A stretch of DNA of 64,000 nucleotides, taken from Rubrivivax sp. Lineage in GTDB: Bacteria; Pseudomonadota; Gammaproteobacteria; Burkholderiales; Burkholderiaceae_C. The translations under genes were made by a program, and so were the position numbers. This document shows positions 29,487 to 37,547 of the stretch, piece after piece; the stretch's first letter is position 1, and the number at the start of each line of letters is the position of its first letter. The stretch covers positions 868,001-932,000 of the forward strand of contig JADJHR010000003.1 of NCBI GenBank assembly GCA_016707445.1, in the 5' to 3' direction. Under the pieces are notes generated by a model. It was not told where the DNA came from, did no database searches, and worked only from the letters and a program-made list of their open reading frames with translations.

Positions 29487-29525
29487 TAGCCAACCCATCC
29501 TGCGCAGTCCATTCTGGCTAACCCG

Positions 29526-30614
29526 GTGCCCTCGACGAAGAATTCGGCCATCAGCACGCGTCAGGCGCGCCGCGGTCATGGTCGCGTCACGTTGCAGGAC
29601 GTGGCCGAAGCCGCCGGCGTCACGTCGATCACGGTTTCGCGCTTCCTGCGCGAGCCGGTGATGGTGGCCGAAGACACTGCAGCGCGCATCCGCAGCGCGC
29701 TGGCCGCCACCGGCTACGTGCCCAACAAGCAGGCCGGACTGCTGGCCAGCGGGGTCGGCAACATCGTTGCCGTGTTGCTGCCCAACTTGTCCAATTCGAT
29801 CTTCGCCGAGACCGCCCAGGGCCTGAGCGACGGCCTGCAGGACGCCGGCTATGAGCTGCTGATCGCGTCGACCAGCTATTCGCTAGAGCGTGAGGAACAA
29901 CTGTTGCGTGCGCTGCTGGGTTGGCATCCGGCGGCCGTGGTCGTGACCGGGCGGCGCCATTCGCCGGCCACGCTCAAGCTGCTGGTCGGGCTCAAGGCCG
30001 CGGGCACGCCGGTGATCGAGATCTGGGACCACCATCCACCGGCGCCGGGCACGCAGCGCGCCCGCTTCACGCAGATCGGCTTCAGCCACGACGAAGTCGG
30101 CCGCGCGATGGCGGCGCACCTGCTGGCTGCCGGCCACCGCAGGCTGGCCTACGTCGACAGCGGCGTGGCCGAGGACTACCGCGCGCACGAACGCGGCCTG
30201 GCTTTCATGGCAGCGGCCCGCGACGCCGGCGCACTGGCCACGGTGATCGCGTCGCCCGCGGGCGACGCCTTCGACGCCGGCCGCCAGGTGCTGGGCGATG
30301 CGGTGCGCGCCGGCGCTGCGCCGATCACCGCAATGGCCTTTGCCAACGATCACCTGGCCTGCGGCGCGCTGCTCGAAGCCACGCGCCGGCACATCGCGGT
30401 GCCCGGGCAACTGGCCCTGCTGGGTTTCGGCGACTTCGCGATCGCGCGCCAGCTCAGCCCGGCGCTGTCGAGCGTGAGCCTGCCGCGCCATGCCATCGGC
30501 ACCCAGACCGCGCGCTCGCTGCTCGACGCGCTCAAGCTCAGCAGGCCGGCGGTGTCGGCCTCGCTGCCCTGGGCGCTGATCGTGCGCGGCAGCACGCAGC
30601 CGGGTGCGGGCTGA
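29526..30614 (+). CDS. LacI-family transcriptional regulator, GntR (gluconate repressor) type
   Basis: A 362-residue regulator. The helix-turn-helix RVTLQDVAEAAGVTSITVSRFL occupies residues about 20-41, the hinge follows at about 60-70, and the periplasmic-binding-protein-like effector domain runs from VAVLLPNLSNSIFAE to the C-terminus. The DNA-binding helix is of the GntR/IdnR kind, whose operator form matches the two palindromes found here. It starts with GTG. It is divergent from the sugar-acid operon and convergent, by 12 bp, with the HutC-type gene. The effector is probably the imported sugar acid or a pathway intermediate; in E. coli GntR it is gluconate. Confidence 0.92.
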   Translation: MPSTKNSAISTRQARRGHGRVTLQDVAEAAGVTSITVSRFLREPVMVAEDTAARIRSALAATGYVPNKQAGLLASGVGNIVAVLLPNLSNSIFAETAQGLSDGLQDAGYELLIASTSYSLEREEQLLRALLGWHPAAVVVTGRRHSPATLKLLVGLKAAGTPVIEIWDHHPPAPGTQRARFTQIGFSHDEVGRAMAAHLLAAGHRRLAYVDSGVAEDYRAHERGLAFMAAARDAGALATVIASPAGDAFDAGRQVLGDAVRAGAAPITAMAFANDHLACGALLEATRRHIAVPGQLALLGFGDFAIARQLSPALSSVSLPRHAIGTQTARSLLDALKLSRPAVSASLPWALIVRGSTQPGAG

Positions 30615-30626
30615 GCTTTCAGCCGC

Positions 30627-31433
30627 TCAGGTCGGCCGCGTCAGCAGGTTCACGTATTCATGCTGCGTGGTGGCCACTGTGCTCACGCGCCACTCCACCG
30701 CCAGCCCGCCCAGCGCGATCGCCACCCGCCGCACCTGCAGCATCGGTTGCCCCAGGGGAACGCCGAGCACACGTGCGGTGTTGCGGTCGGCGCCGACCGC
30801 ACGCAGCCGTTCGTGCGCACGAACCACCGTGATCGCGAACTCGGTCTGGTACAGGTGGTAGATGGTGTTCGACCGTTCGCGCCACCGCTTCTCGGTCAGG
30901 CCCCGAAACAGCGCCGCCGGTATCAGCAGCCGGTCGTGCACCACGGGCCGTCCCTGCAGGCGCAGCCGGTTCTCGACCTGCAGCGCCGGCTCGCCCGGCT
31001 TCAGGCCCAGTGCGGCAGCGGCCTCGTCGTCGAGACGCGTGCGCTCGAACGACAGCAGCTCGACCTCGGGCGCGTCACGAAGGCCATCGGCGCGCTCGAT
31101 GTGGAAGAACTGGAACAGGAAGCGGTCGCTGGTGTGCGTGGCGACGAAGGTGCCGCGGCCCTGGCGCCGCACCAGGATGTGGTCGGCCACCAGGTCATCG
31201 ACGGCACGGCGCAAGGTACCCACCGACACGCCGAAGCCGCGCGCCAGCACGGTCTCGCTGGGCAGGGCGTCGCCGGCGGTCACGGTGCCTTGCTCGATGG
31301 CCTGCAGCAAGGCGCGCTTGACGGCGCGAAACAGCGGCATGCCCGCAGCCTCGGGCGCAATGGCGGCCAGCGCCGACAGCCCGGTTGCGGTCGGGTGGCG
31401 CAACAGGGGATCGTGGCGGGCCGGCATGGGCAT
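30627..31433 (-). CDS. GntR-family (HutC/UTRA) transcriptional regulator, probable sulfolactate regulator
   Basis: A 268-residue regulator. The winged-helix domain (PLFRAVKRALLQAIEQG, LPSETVLARGFGVSVGTLRRAVDDLV, GRGTFV) spans residues about 32-105. A UTRA effector domain follows (FERTRLDDEAAAALGL, RLLIPAALFRGL, LGQPMLQVRRVAIALGG). UTRA domains bind small acids or sugars. It is divergent from suyA, with a perfect 14-bp palindrome in between. By position it probably controls the sulfolactate operon. The start is the ATG for MPMPARHD; a second ATG two codons later is equally possible. Confidence 0.88.
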   Translation of the reverse strand: MPMPARHDPLLRHPTATGLSALAAIAPEAAGMPLFRAVKRALLQAIEQGTVTAGDALPSETVLARGFGVSVGTLRRAVDDLVADHILVRRQGRGTFVATHTSDRFLFQFFHIERADGLRDAPEVELLSFERTRLDDEAAAALGLKPGEPALQVENRLRLQGRPVVHDRLLIPAALFRGLTEKRWRERSNTIYHLYQTEFAITVVRAHERLRAVGADRNTARVLGVPLGQPMLQVRRVAIALGGLAVEWRVSTVATTQHEYVNLLTRPT

Positions 31434-31463
31434 ATTCTGGCAGCGATTGGGCAAGACATCCAG

Positions 31464-31477
31464 GTCATCTAGATGAC
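31464..31477. promoter_or_regulatory. 14-bp palindrome, likely HutC-type operator
   Basis: GTCATCTAGATGAC is a perfect palindrome in the 145-bp divergent region between the UTRA regulator and suyA. It ends 4 bp before the suyA -35 box. Such symmetric sites are typical of GntR/HutC proteins. Confidence 0.7.
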
Positions 31478-31481
31478 TTGA

Positions 31482-31510
31482 TTGACAGGAGCTTGTGGCT
31501 TGGCGATAGT
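31482..31510 (+). promoter_or_regulatory. Sigma70-type promoter for suyAB
   Basis: TTGACA at 31482-31487, a 17-bp spacer, and GATAGT at 31505-31510. The -35 is a perfect consensus and the -10 matches in four of six positions. It precedes suyA by about 70 bp and lies immediately after the palindromic operator. Confidence 0.7.
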
Positions 31511-31578
31511 TCGGTGCTGCCCGCCCCGCTGTGGGGCCTGGGTGCACCAGATCGAACAGGTTTGAACAGGAGATGGGG

Positions 31579-31860
31579 ATGATTCATTTCGTGCTGCACG
31601 ACGCCCACGACAGCGTGGCCGTGGTGGTGGTGGAAGGGGTGACGGCCGGCATGGCGCTGAGCGGCTGGATCATGGACGAGGACAAGATGACCGGCGTGAC
31701 CGCCAAGCAGGACATCCCGATCGGGCACAAGGTCGCGCTGCGCGACATGGCCGTCGGCGACACCGTCATCAAGTACGGCATCGACATGGGCAAGGTGGTC
31801 AAGCCGATCAGCGCCGGCGAGCACGCCCACGTGCACAACATCAAGACGAAGCGTTGGTAA
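31579..31860 (+). CDS. suyA: (2R)-sulfolactate sulfo-lyase subunit alpha
   Basis: A 93-residue SAF-domain protein corresponding to the small subunit of SuyAB. In altronate and galactarate dehydratases the same domain is fused or separate at the N-terminus. The final HVHNIKTKRW matches the C-terminal pattern I associate with SuyA. The start at the second ATG is preferred because AGGAG ends six bases before it; the ATG at 31573 would leave no spacing. SuyAB eliminates sulfite from (R)-3-sulfolactate to give pyruvate. It is 12 bp before suyB. If mis-assigned, it would be the UxaA-like subunit of a sugar-acid dehydratase. Confidence 0.85.
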   Translation: MIHFVLHDAHDSVAVVVVEGVTAGMALSGWIMDEDKMTGVTAKQDIPIGHKVALRDMAVGDTVIKYGIDMGKVVKPISAGEHAHVHNIKTKRW

Positions 31861-31872
31861 GAAGAGGACACC

Positions 31873-33048
31873 ATGAGCATCATCAGCAAAGACACCACCT
31901 TCCTCGGCTACCGGCGCGAGAACGGCCGCGTGGGCGTCCGCAACCACGTCATCATCCTGCCGCTGGACGACCTGTCCAATGCCGCTGCCGAGGCCGTGGC
32001 GCACAACATCAAGGGCGCGATGGCGATTCCGCACCCCTATGGCCGGCTGCAGTTCGGCGCCGACCTGGACCTGCATTTCCGCACCCTGATCGGCGCCGGC
32101 TGCAACCCCAACGTGGCTGCGGTGGTGGTGATCGGCATCGAGGACAGCTGGACGCAGAAGGTGGTCGAGGGCATCAAGACAACCGGCAAGCCGGTGGTGG
32201 GCTTCGGCATCGAGCTGCACGGCGACCACGACACCATCCTGCGTGCCAGCAAGGTGGCCAAGGAATATGTGCAGTGGGCCAGCGAGAAGCAGCGCGAGGT
32301 CTGCCCCATCCATGAGCTGTGGGTCAGCACCAAGTGCGGCGAAAGCGACACCACCAGCGGTTGCGGCGCCAACCCGGCAGTGGGCGATGCCTTCGACAAG
32401 CTGCACGCACTGGGCAGCACGCTGTGCTTCGGCGAGACGACCGAGCTGACCGGCGGCGAGCACATCGTGGCCGCGCGCTGCGCCAACGACAAGGTGCGCG
32501 ATCAGTTCATGTTCATGTTCAACCGCTACCAGGACGTGATCAACCGCCACAAGACCAGCGACCTGTCCGACAGCCAGCCGACCAAGGGCAACATCGCCGG
32601 CGGCCTGACGACGATCGAGGAAAAGGCGCTGGGCAACATCCAGAAGATCGGCAAGAAGTGCACGGTCGACGGCGTCATCGACAAGGCCGAAATGCCCACC
32701 CACCCCGGCCTGTGGTTCATGGACAGCAGCTCTGCCGCTGCCGAGATGGTGACGCTGTGCGCCGCGTCGGGTTATGCGGTGCACCTTTTCCCCACCGGGC
32801 AGGGCAACGTGATCGGCAACCCGATCGTGCCGGTGATCAAGATCTGCGCCAACCCGCGCACCGTGCGCACCATGATCGAGCACATCGACGTCGACGTGAC
32901 CGGGCTGCTGCAGCGCGAGATCACGCTCGATCAGGCGGGTGACAAGCTGCTCGAGAACATGCTGCGCACCGCCAACGGCCGGCTGACTGCGGCCGAGTCG
33001 CTGGGCCACCGCGAGTTCGTGCTGACGCGCCTGTACGAAAGCGCCTGA
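31873..33048 (+). CDS. suyB: (2R)-sulfolactate sulfo-lyase subunit beta
   Basis: A 391-residue UxaA/GarD-fold protein, the length of SuyB rather than the roughly 500-residue altronate dehydratase. The start GYRRENGRVGVRNHV, the cysteines in GCGANPAVGDAF and TKCGESDTTSG, and the segment SDSQPTKGNIAGGLTT followed by EEKALGNIQKIGKK are the conserved core of SuyB-type sequences. With SuyA it is an iron-dependent lyase releasing sulfite. Ribosome site AGAAGAGG. It lies 2 bp before slcC. The assignment is from recalled family patterns and is strengthened by slcC and comC next to it. Confidence 0.87.
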   Translation: MSIISKDTTFLGYRRENGRVGVRNHVIILPLDDLSNAAAEAVAHNIKGAMAIPHPYGRLQFGADLDLHFRTLIGAGCNPNVAAVVVIGIEDSWTQKVVEGIKTTGKPVVGFGIELHGDHDTILRASKVAKEYVQWASEKQREVCPIHELWVSTKCGESDTTSGCGANPAVGDAFDKLHALGSTLCFGETTELTGGEHIVAARCANDKVRDQFMFMFNRYQDVINRHKTSDLSDSQPTKGNIAGGLTTIEEKALGNIQKIGKKCTVDGVIDKAEMPTHPGLWFMDSSSAAAEMVTLCAASGYAVHLFPTGQGNVIGNPIVPVIKICANPRTVRTMIEHIDVDVTGLLQREITLDQAGDKLLENMLRTANGRLTAAESLGHREFVLTRLYESA

Positions 33049-33050
33049 GC

Positions 33051-33977
33051 GTGGCGCGGATCGTCATCAGCGAGTTCATGGACGAGCGCGCCGTCGCGCA
33101 GCTGCGCGCCGCGCACGACGTGCTGTACGACCCCAGGCTGGTCGACGATCCGCAGCGCCTGCTGGCCGAGGCCGCCACCGCCGACGCGCTGGTGGTGCGC
33201 AACCGCACGCAGGTGCGCGGTGACCTGCTGGCCGCCCTGGTGCGCTGCCAGGCCATCGGCCGCCTGGGCGTGGGGCTGGACAACATCGACGTGGCGGCTT
33301 GCCAGTCGCGCGGGCTGCAGGTCATCCCGGCCATCGGTGCCAACGCGCTCAGTGTGGCCGAGTACGTGGTGGCCAGCGCGATGCTGCTGCTGCGTGGAGC
33401 CTACCAGTCGACGGCTGCAGTTGCCGCCGGCAACTGGCCGCGCAATGCCTTGTCCAACGGACGAGAAGCGGCGGGCAAGACCTTGGGGCTGATCGGCTTC
33501 GGTTCGATCGGCCAGCTGACGTCGCGCCTGGCGCTCGGCATGGGCATGGCCGTCGTCGCCTTCGACGCGATGATGGACGCTGACCACCCGGTGTATGCGG
33601 AAAACGGCGTGCGCTGTGTCGGCCTGGACGAGCTGGTGACGATGAGCGACGTGATCAGCCTGCACGTGCCCCTGGTCGACGCCACGCGGGGCCTGTTCAG
33701 CGCGGCACGCATCGCCGCAATGAAGCCCGGCGCGGTGCTGATCAACACGGCGCGCGGTGGCATCGTCGACGAACTGGCACTGGCCGCGGCGCTGAAGACC
33801 GGCCAGCTGGGTGGTGCCGCAATCGACGTGTTCGCGGTCGAGCCTCTGGCCGCGGCTGCACATTTCGAAGACTGCCCCAACCTGCTGCTGACGCCGCACA
33901 TTGCCGGCGTGACCACCGAGGCCAACGAGCGCGTGAGTTTTCTCATCGCCGACAAGCTGATGCAGGTCTTGCAATGA
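33051..33977 (+). CDS. slcC: D-isomer 2-hydroxyacid dehydrogenase, probable (S)-sulfolactate dehydrogenase
   Basis: A 308-residue NAD-dependent 2-hydroxyacid dehydrogenase. The cofactor motif GLIGFGSIGQLTSRLA is at about residues 145-160. VLINTARGGIVDE, the active-site Arg and the TPHIAGVTTEA histidine region are present. In Chromohalobacter and relatives the enzyme of this family beside suyAB, SlcC, oxidises (S)-sulfolactate to sulfopyruvate. ComC then reduces sulfopyruvate to the (R) form that SuyAB can cleave, so the pair acts as a racemase. It starts with GTG and overlaps comC by 4 bp. The substrate is assigned by context. Confidence 0.82.
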   Translation: MARIVISEFMDERAVAQLRAAHDVLYDPRLVDDPQRLLAEAATADALVVRNRTQVRGDLLAALVRCQAIGRLGVGLDNIDVAACQSRGLQVIPAIGANALSVAEYVVASAMLLLRGAYQSTAAVAAGNWPRNALSNGREAAGKTLGLIGFGSIGQLTSRLALGMGMAVVAFDAMMDADHPVYAENGVRCVGLDELVTMSDVISLHVPLVDATRGLFSAARIAAMKPGAVLINTARGGIVDELALAAALKTGQLGGAAIDVFAVEPLAAAAHFEDCPNLLLTPHIAGVTTEANERVSFLIADKLMQVLQ

Positions 33978-34975
33978 AGCTGCCGGTCGATGAATTGCAC
34001 GCCCTGGTCAGCCGCCAGCTGCAAGCGGCGGGGGCCAATCCGGCGATGGCCGATAGCACGGCGCGCGCGCTGGTGCTGGCCGAGAGCCAGGGCCTGGGCT
34101 CGCATGGCCTGAGCCGCGTCGCGCAGTACGCCACCCATCTGCGCAACGGTCGGGTCAATGGCGCGGCACGGCCGCAGCTGCTGCACCGCAAGGGCGGCGC
34201 ACTGGTGGTCGACGCCCAGGAAGGTCTGGCCTTTCCCGCCTGCGAGCTTGCCGTGGCCGAGGCCGTGGCCGCCGCGGCAGTGCAGGGCGTGGTCTTTGCC
34301 GGTGTCGTGCGCAGCCACCATTGCGGCGTGGTCGTCGACCACCTGCGTGCGGCCGCGGCCGCCGGCATGGTCGGCCTGGGTTTTGCCAATTCACCGGCCG
34401 CGATGCCGGCTGCCGGTGGCCGACACGCGATCTTCGGCACCAACCCGGTGGCCGCGGTGTTCCCGCGTGCCGTCGCCGATCCGCTGATGATCGACCTGTC
34501 ACTGAGCGAAGTGGCCCGTGGCAAGCTGATGGTGGCGGCCAAGGAAGGCAAGGCCATTCCCGAAGGCTGGGCGCTCGACGCCCAGGGTCAACCGACCACC
34601 GACCCCAAGGCCGGGCTCACCGGCTCGATGCTGCCCATCGGCGCGGTGTCGTCGCCCAAGGGCGCGATGCTGGCGCTGGTGGTCGAACTGCTGGTCACCG
34701 CCGTGATCGGCGCCAACTTCGGCTTCGAGGCCTCGAGCTTCTTCGTCGACGAAGGCAACCGCCCCGGCATCGGCCAGGCCTTCATCGTCATCGACCCCGG
34801 TGCGCTGGCGGGACGCGACAGCTTCCTGGCCCGTGTCGAAGTGCTGGTGGCCGAGATGCAGCGCGACGACGGCGTTCGGTTGCCGGGCGCACGGCGCGAG
34901 GCGCTGCGCCGCAAGGCACTGGCCGACGGCATCGAGGTGCCCGACGCGCTGGTGGCGGCTTGGCGCGCGGGCTGA
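33974..34975 (+). CDS. comC: Ldh2/malate-L-lactate dehydrogenase family, probable (R)-sulfolactate dehydrogenase
   Basis: A 333-residue member of the malate/L-sulfolactate dehydrogenase fold, which is not a Rossmann fold. Visible landmarks are the SHGLSRVAQYATHL motif, the VRSHHCGVVVDHL histidine region, GFANSPAAMPA, GTNPVAAVFP and SLSEVARGKLMVAAKEGKAI. ComC of this family interconverts sulfopyruvate and (R)-sulfolactate. The start ATG overlaps slcC stop by 4 bp. It is the last gene of the suyA-suyB-slcC-comC operon. Without suyAB next to it, a ureidoglycolate or malate dehydrogenase role would be equally likely. Confidence 0.83.
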   Translation: MKLPVDELHALVSRQLQAAGANPAMADSTARALVLAESQGLGSHGLSRVAQYATHLRNGRVNGAARPQLLHRKGGALVVDAQEGLAFPACELAVAEAVAAAAVQGVVFAGVVRSHHCGVVVDHLRAAAAAGMVGLGFANSPAAMPAAGGRHAIFGTNPVAAVFPRAVADPLMIDLSLSEVARGKLMVAAKEGKAIPEGWALDAQGQPTTDPKAGLTGSMLPIGAVSSPKGAMLALVVELLVTAVIGANFGFEASSFFVDEGNRPGIGQAFIVIDPGALAGRDSFLARVEVLVAEMQRDDGVRLPGARREALRRKALADGIEVPDALVAAWRAG

Positions 34976-35030
34976 ACCTGAGGGCAAAGCGCCGGGGAGG
35001 CAGGGACCGACCCTGGGACTCCTGAAGGTG

Positions 35031-35525
35031 TCAACGGTGCGTTTGGTAAATCGACGTGCCCCCGTCGCGCGTGAGCAGCAGCACGTCGTAGGGATCGTGT
35101 CGACCGCCATAGGCCGGCCCGTCCATGCCGGGCGAGCCGATCGGCATGCCGGGCACGGCCAAGCCGATGGCCTCGGGCCGCTCTTTCAGCAGCCGCCGCA
35201 CATCGGCAGCCGGCACATGGCCTTCGATCGCATAACCGTCTACAAAGGCGGTATGGCAGCTGCCGTACCGGATGTCGATGCCGAGTTGCGCACGTTTGGC
35301 GGTGTTGCCGCGGTCGTGTGTGCGGGTGCGAAAACCGTTGGCTTCGAGGTGTGCGATCCAGTCCTTGCAGCAGCCGCAGGTCGGGCTCTTCCAGACCTCG
35401 ACCAGCGGGCCTTCGGACCGCGCCGGCGTGGCTGGCGCCAAGGCGGCCAGCAGGCAGAAGGCAGCGGCCTTCAGCGCCTGGCGGCGGTCGGCCAATTGGG
35501 CCCGGCGGTGTTGTCGACGCGTCAT
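35031..35525 (-). CDS. DUF411 exported metal-binding protein
   Basis: A 164-residue protein with a hydrophobic signal region at about residues 18-36 ending ATPARS. It carries the DUF411 core: WKSPTCGCCKDWIAHLEANGF (a thioredoxin-like CxxC-like cysteine cluster), SCHTAFVDGYAIEGHVPA and LAVPGMPIGSPGMDG. DUF411 proteins are found in copper and silver resistance operons and bind metal, but their exact role is unknown. The ATG chosen gives the signal peptide near the N-terminus. The start overlaps the upstream cupredoxin stop by 4 bp. Confidence 0.88.
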   Translation of the reverse strand: MTRRQHRRAQLADRRQALKAAAFCLLAALAPATPARSEGPLVEVWKSPTCGCCKDWIAHLEANGFRTRTHDRGNTAKRAQLGIDIRYGSCHTAFVDGYAIEGHVPAADVRRLLKERPEAIGLAVPGMPIGSPGMDGPAYGGRHDPYDVLLLTRDGGTSIYQTHR

Positions 35526-36034
35526 GTGGGACTCCTGGGATTGGGTGTGACCTTGACCTTGCCGACCATGCCGGCCTGGTAGTGGCCGGCGATCAGGCAT
35601 GCGAAATCAAAATCACCGGCGCGGTTGAAGGTCCAGATGATGTGGCCGCTGCCGCCGGGCTGGACATGAACCATGTACGGCTCCTCGTGTTCCATGTTCG
35701 GGAACTTGAGCATCAATGCGGCGTGTGCGTCGAGCTCGGCCCTGGTGCCAAGCACGAATTCGTGCAGCAGCTTGCCGCCGTTGCGGATCTTCAGGCGCAG
35801 GGTTTCACCCTGCGTCACCTGCAGCCGGTCGGGTGTGAAGCGCATCTCGTCGTTCATCACGAACTCAACCGTGCGTCGGACCTGGCCGGCGTCACCGGCA
35901 ATGCCCCAGGCCTTTTGTTCCTTCACGGCTGGCGCCGTCGACCTATCGTGCGCCCCGTCACCGTGCGCCCGGGCCGGTAGGCCGGCGATCGCGGCCAGTG
36001 TGGCGAGCAGCAGTCGGATCCGATTTCTGTCCAT
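35522..36034 (-). CDS. Periplasmic cupredoxin (plastocyanin/azurin-like)
   Basis: A 170-residue exported blue-copper-type protein. A signal peptide ends at about residue 23 (GLPARAHG). Later MRFTPDRLQVTQGETLRLKI is the typical cupredoxin strand pair. The likely copper ligands are His in LLHEFV, the Cys in FDFACLIAGHYQAGM, and the His and Met in the same segment. It is between the DUF411 gene and the multicopper oxidase gene and is probably a copper carrier or electron donor in the copper-tolerance operon. Confidence 0.88.
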   Translation of the reverse strand: MDRNRIRLLLATLAAIAGLPARAHGDGAHDRSTAPAVKEQKAWGIAGDAGQVRRTVEFVMNDEMRFTPDRLQVTQGETLRLKIRNGGKLLHEFVLGTRAELDAHAALMLKFPNMEHEEPYMVHVQPGGSGHIIWTFNRAGDFDFACLIAGHYQAGMVGKVKVTPNPRSPT

Positions 36035-36079
36035 GGTTGTTCCTTCCTGGTGGTCTTGACGATGCTGGAAAGCGCGGGT

Positions 36080-37518
36080 TCAGTGCCCGGCATGGCCGCG
36101 CGATGCGCCACCGGGCTTGCGCACCTGGACTTCGACGTCCCGCGCCGGGCGAGTGATTGGCTGCGTCGCTGCAACACCTTCGGCCTTGAAACGGGCCGGC
36201 TCGGCCAGGGCGCCGGTCCACTCGTAGGCCACCGTACCGGGTGGATGTTGATACCAGCCCGGGTCCTTGTAGTCGCCGCGGGGTTGACCTTTTCGCACCT
36301 TGAGCAGGCTGAACATGCCGCCCATCTCGACCGAGCCGAAAGGTCCGTCGCCGGTCATCATCGGCACCGTGTTGTCGGGCAGTGGCATCTCCATCTCGGC
36401 CATGTCGGCCATGCCACGTTCGCCCATCACCATGTAGTCGGGCACCAGCTGCGTGATGCGGCGAACCACGTCGCGATGATCGACGCCGATCAAGGTCGGC
36501 ACGTCGTGGCCCATCGCGTTCATCGTGTGGTGGCTCTTGTGGCAATGGAAGGCCCAGTCGCCTTCCTCATTGGCGATGAAGTCGACCTGGCGCATCTGGC
36601 CGACCGCGATGTCGGTCGTCACTTCGGGCCAGCGCGAGCCTTTCGGCGTGGGCCCGCCGTCGGTGCCGGTGACGGTGAATTCGTGGCCGTGCAGATGGAT
36701 CGGATGGTTGGTCATCGTCAGGTTGCCCACGCGGATGCGCACGCGATCGCCCAGGCCGCGCCACCAGCGGGGCTATCGCCGGGAAAGATGCGGCTGTTCC
36801 AGCTCCACAGGTTGAAGTCGAGCATGGTCATGATCTTCGGCGTGGCGGCGCCAGGTTCGATGTCGTAGGCATTGAGCAGGAAGCAGAAGTCGCGGTCGAC
36901 TTCGTCGATCAGCGGGTGCTTCGCGCCCTTGTCCAACTTCGGGTGCGTGATCCACAAGCCCATCATGCCCATTGCCATCTGCGTCATCTCGTCGGCATGT
37001 GGGTGGTACATGAAGGTGCCAGGCCGGCGCGCCACGAACTCGTAGACGAAGGTCTTGCCCGGCTGGATGCCCGGCTGCGTGAGGCCGCTCACGCCGTCCA
37101 TGCCGTTGGGCAGACGCTGGCCGTGCCAGTGCACGCTGGTGTGCTCGGGCAGCTTGTTGGTGACGAAGATGCGCACGCGGTCGCCTTCGACCACCTCGAT
37201 CGTCGGGCCCGGGCTCTGGCCGTTGTAGCCCCACAGGTGCGCCTTGAAGCCGGGCGCCATCTCGCGCACCACCGGCTCGGCCACCAGGTGGAATTCCTTG
37301 ACGCCCTGGTTCATGCGCCAGGGCAGGGTCCAGCCATTGAGCGTGACCACCGGGTTGTAGGCTTGGCCGTTCGGGGGCAGCAGCGGCGGCATCGTGTCGG
37401 GCCGGGTCTGGATCACCGGCTCGGGCAGGGCGGCCAGCGCCACCTTGCTGACGGCGGCTGCCGAGACTGCCGCAGCGATGGCACCGCCGCGGCCCAGAAA
37501 GTGGCGGCGAGAGAACAT
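36080..37518 (-). pseudogene. Tat-exported multicopper oxidase, two frameshifts
   Basis: About 478 residues when repaired. The Tat motif SRRHFLGRGG opens the protein and justifies the ATG at 37518, which has AAGGA seven bases upstream. Copper ligands: SVHWHGQRLPNG and MYHPHADEM in the first part; HPIHLHGHEF and AFHCHKSHH (with a following Met) in the second. A Met-rich stretch EMEMPLPDNTVPMM suggests periplasmic copper oxidation. The frame breaks twice within 20 bases, at 36750-36752 (CCC) and 36769-36772 (GGGG). Removing one base from each gives PGDSPLVARPGDRVRIRVGN, which fits the family exactly. It sits 29 bp downstream of the TolC-like gene. Confidence 0.82.
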
Positions 37519-37547
37519 GGGGTCGTCCTTCGAATGGGTCATGGCGC

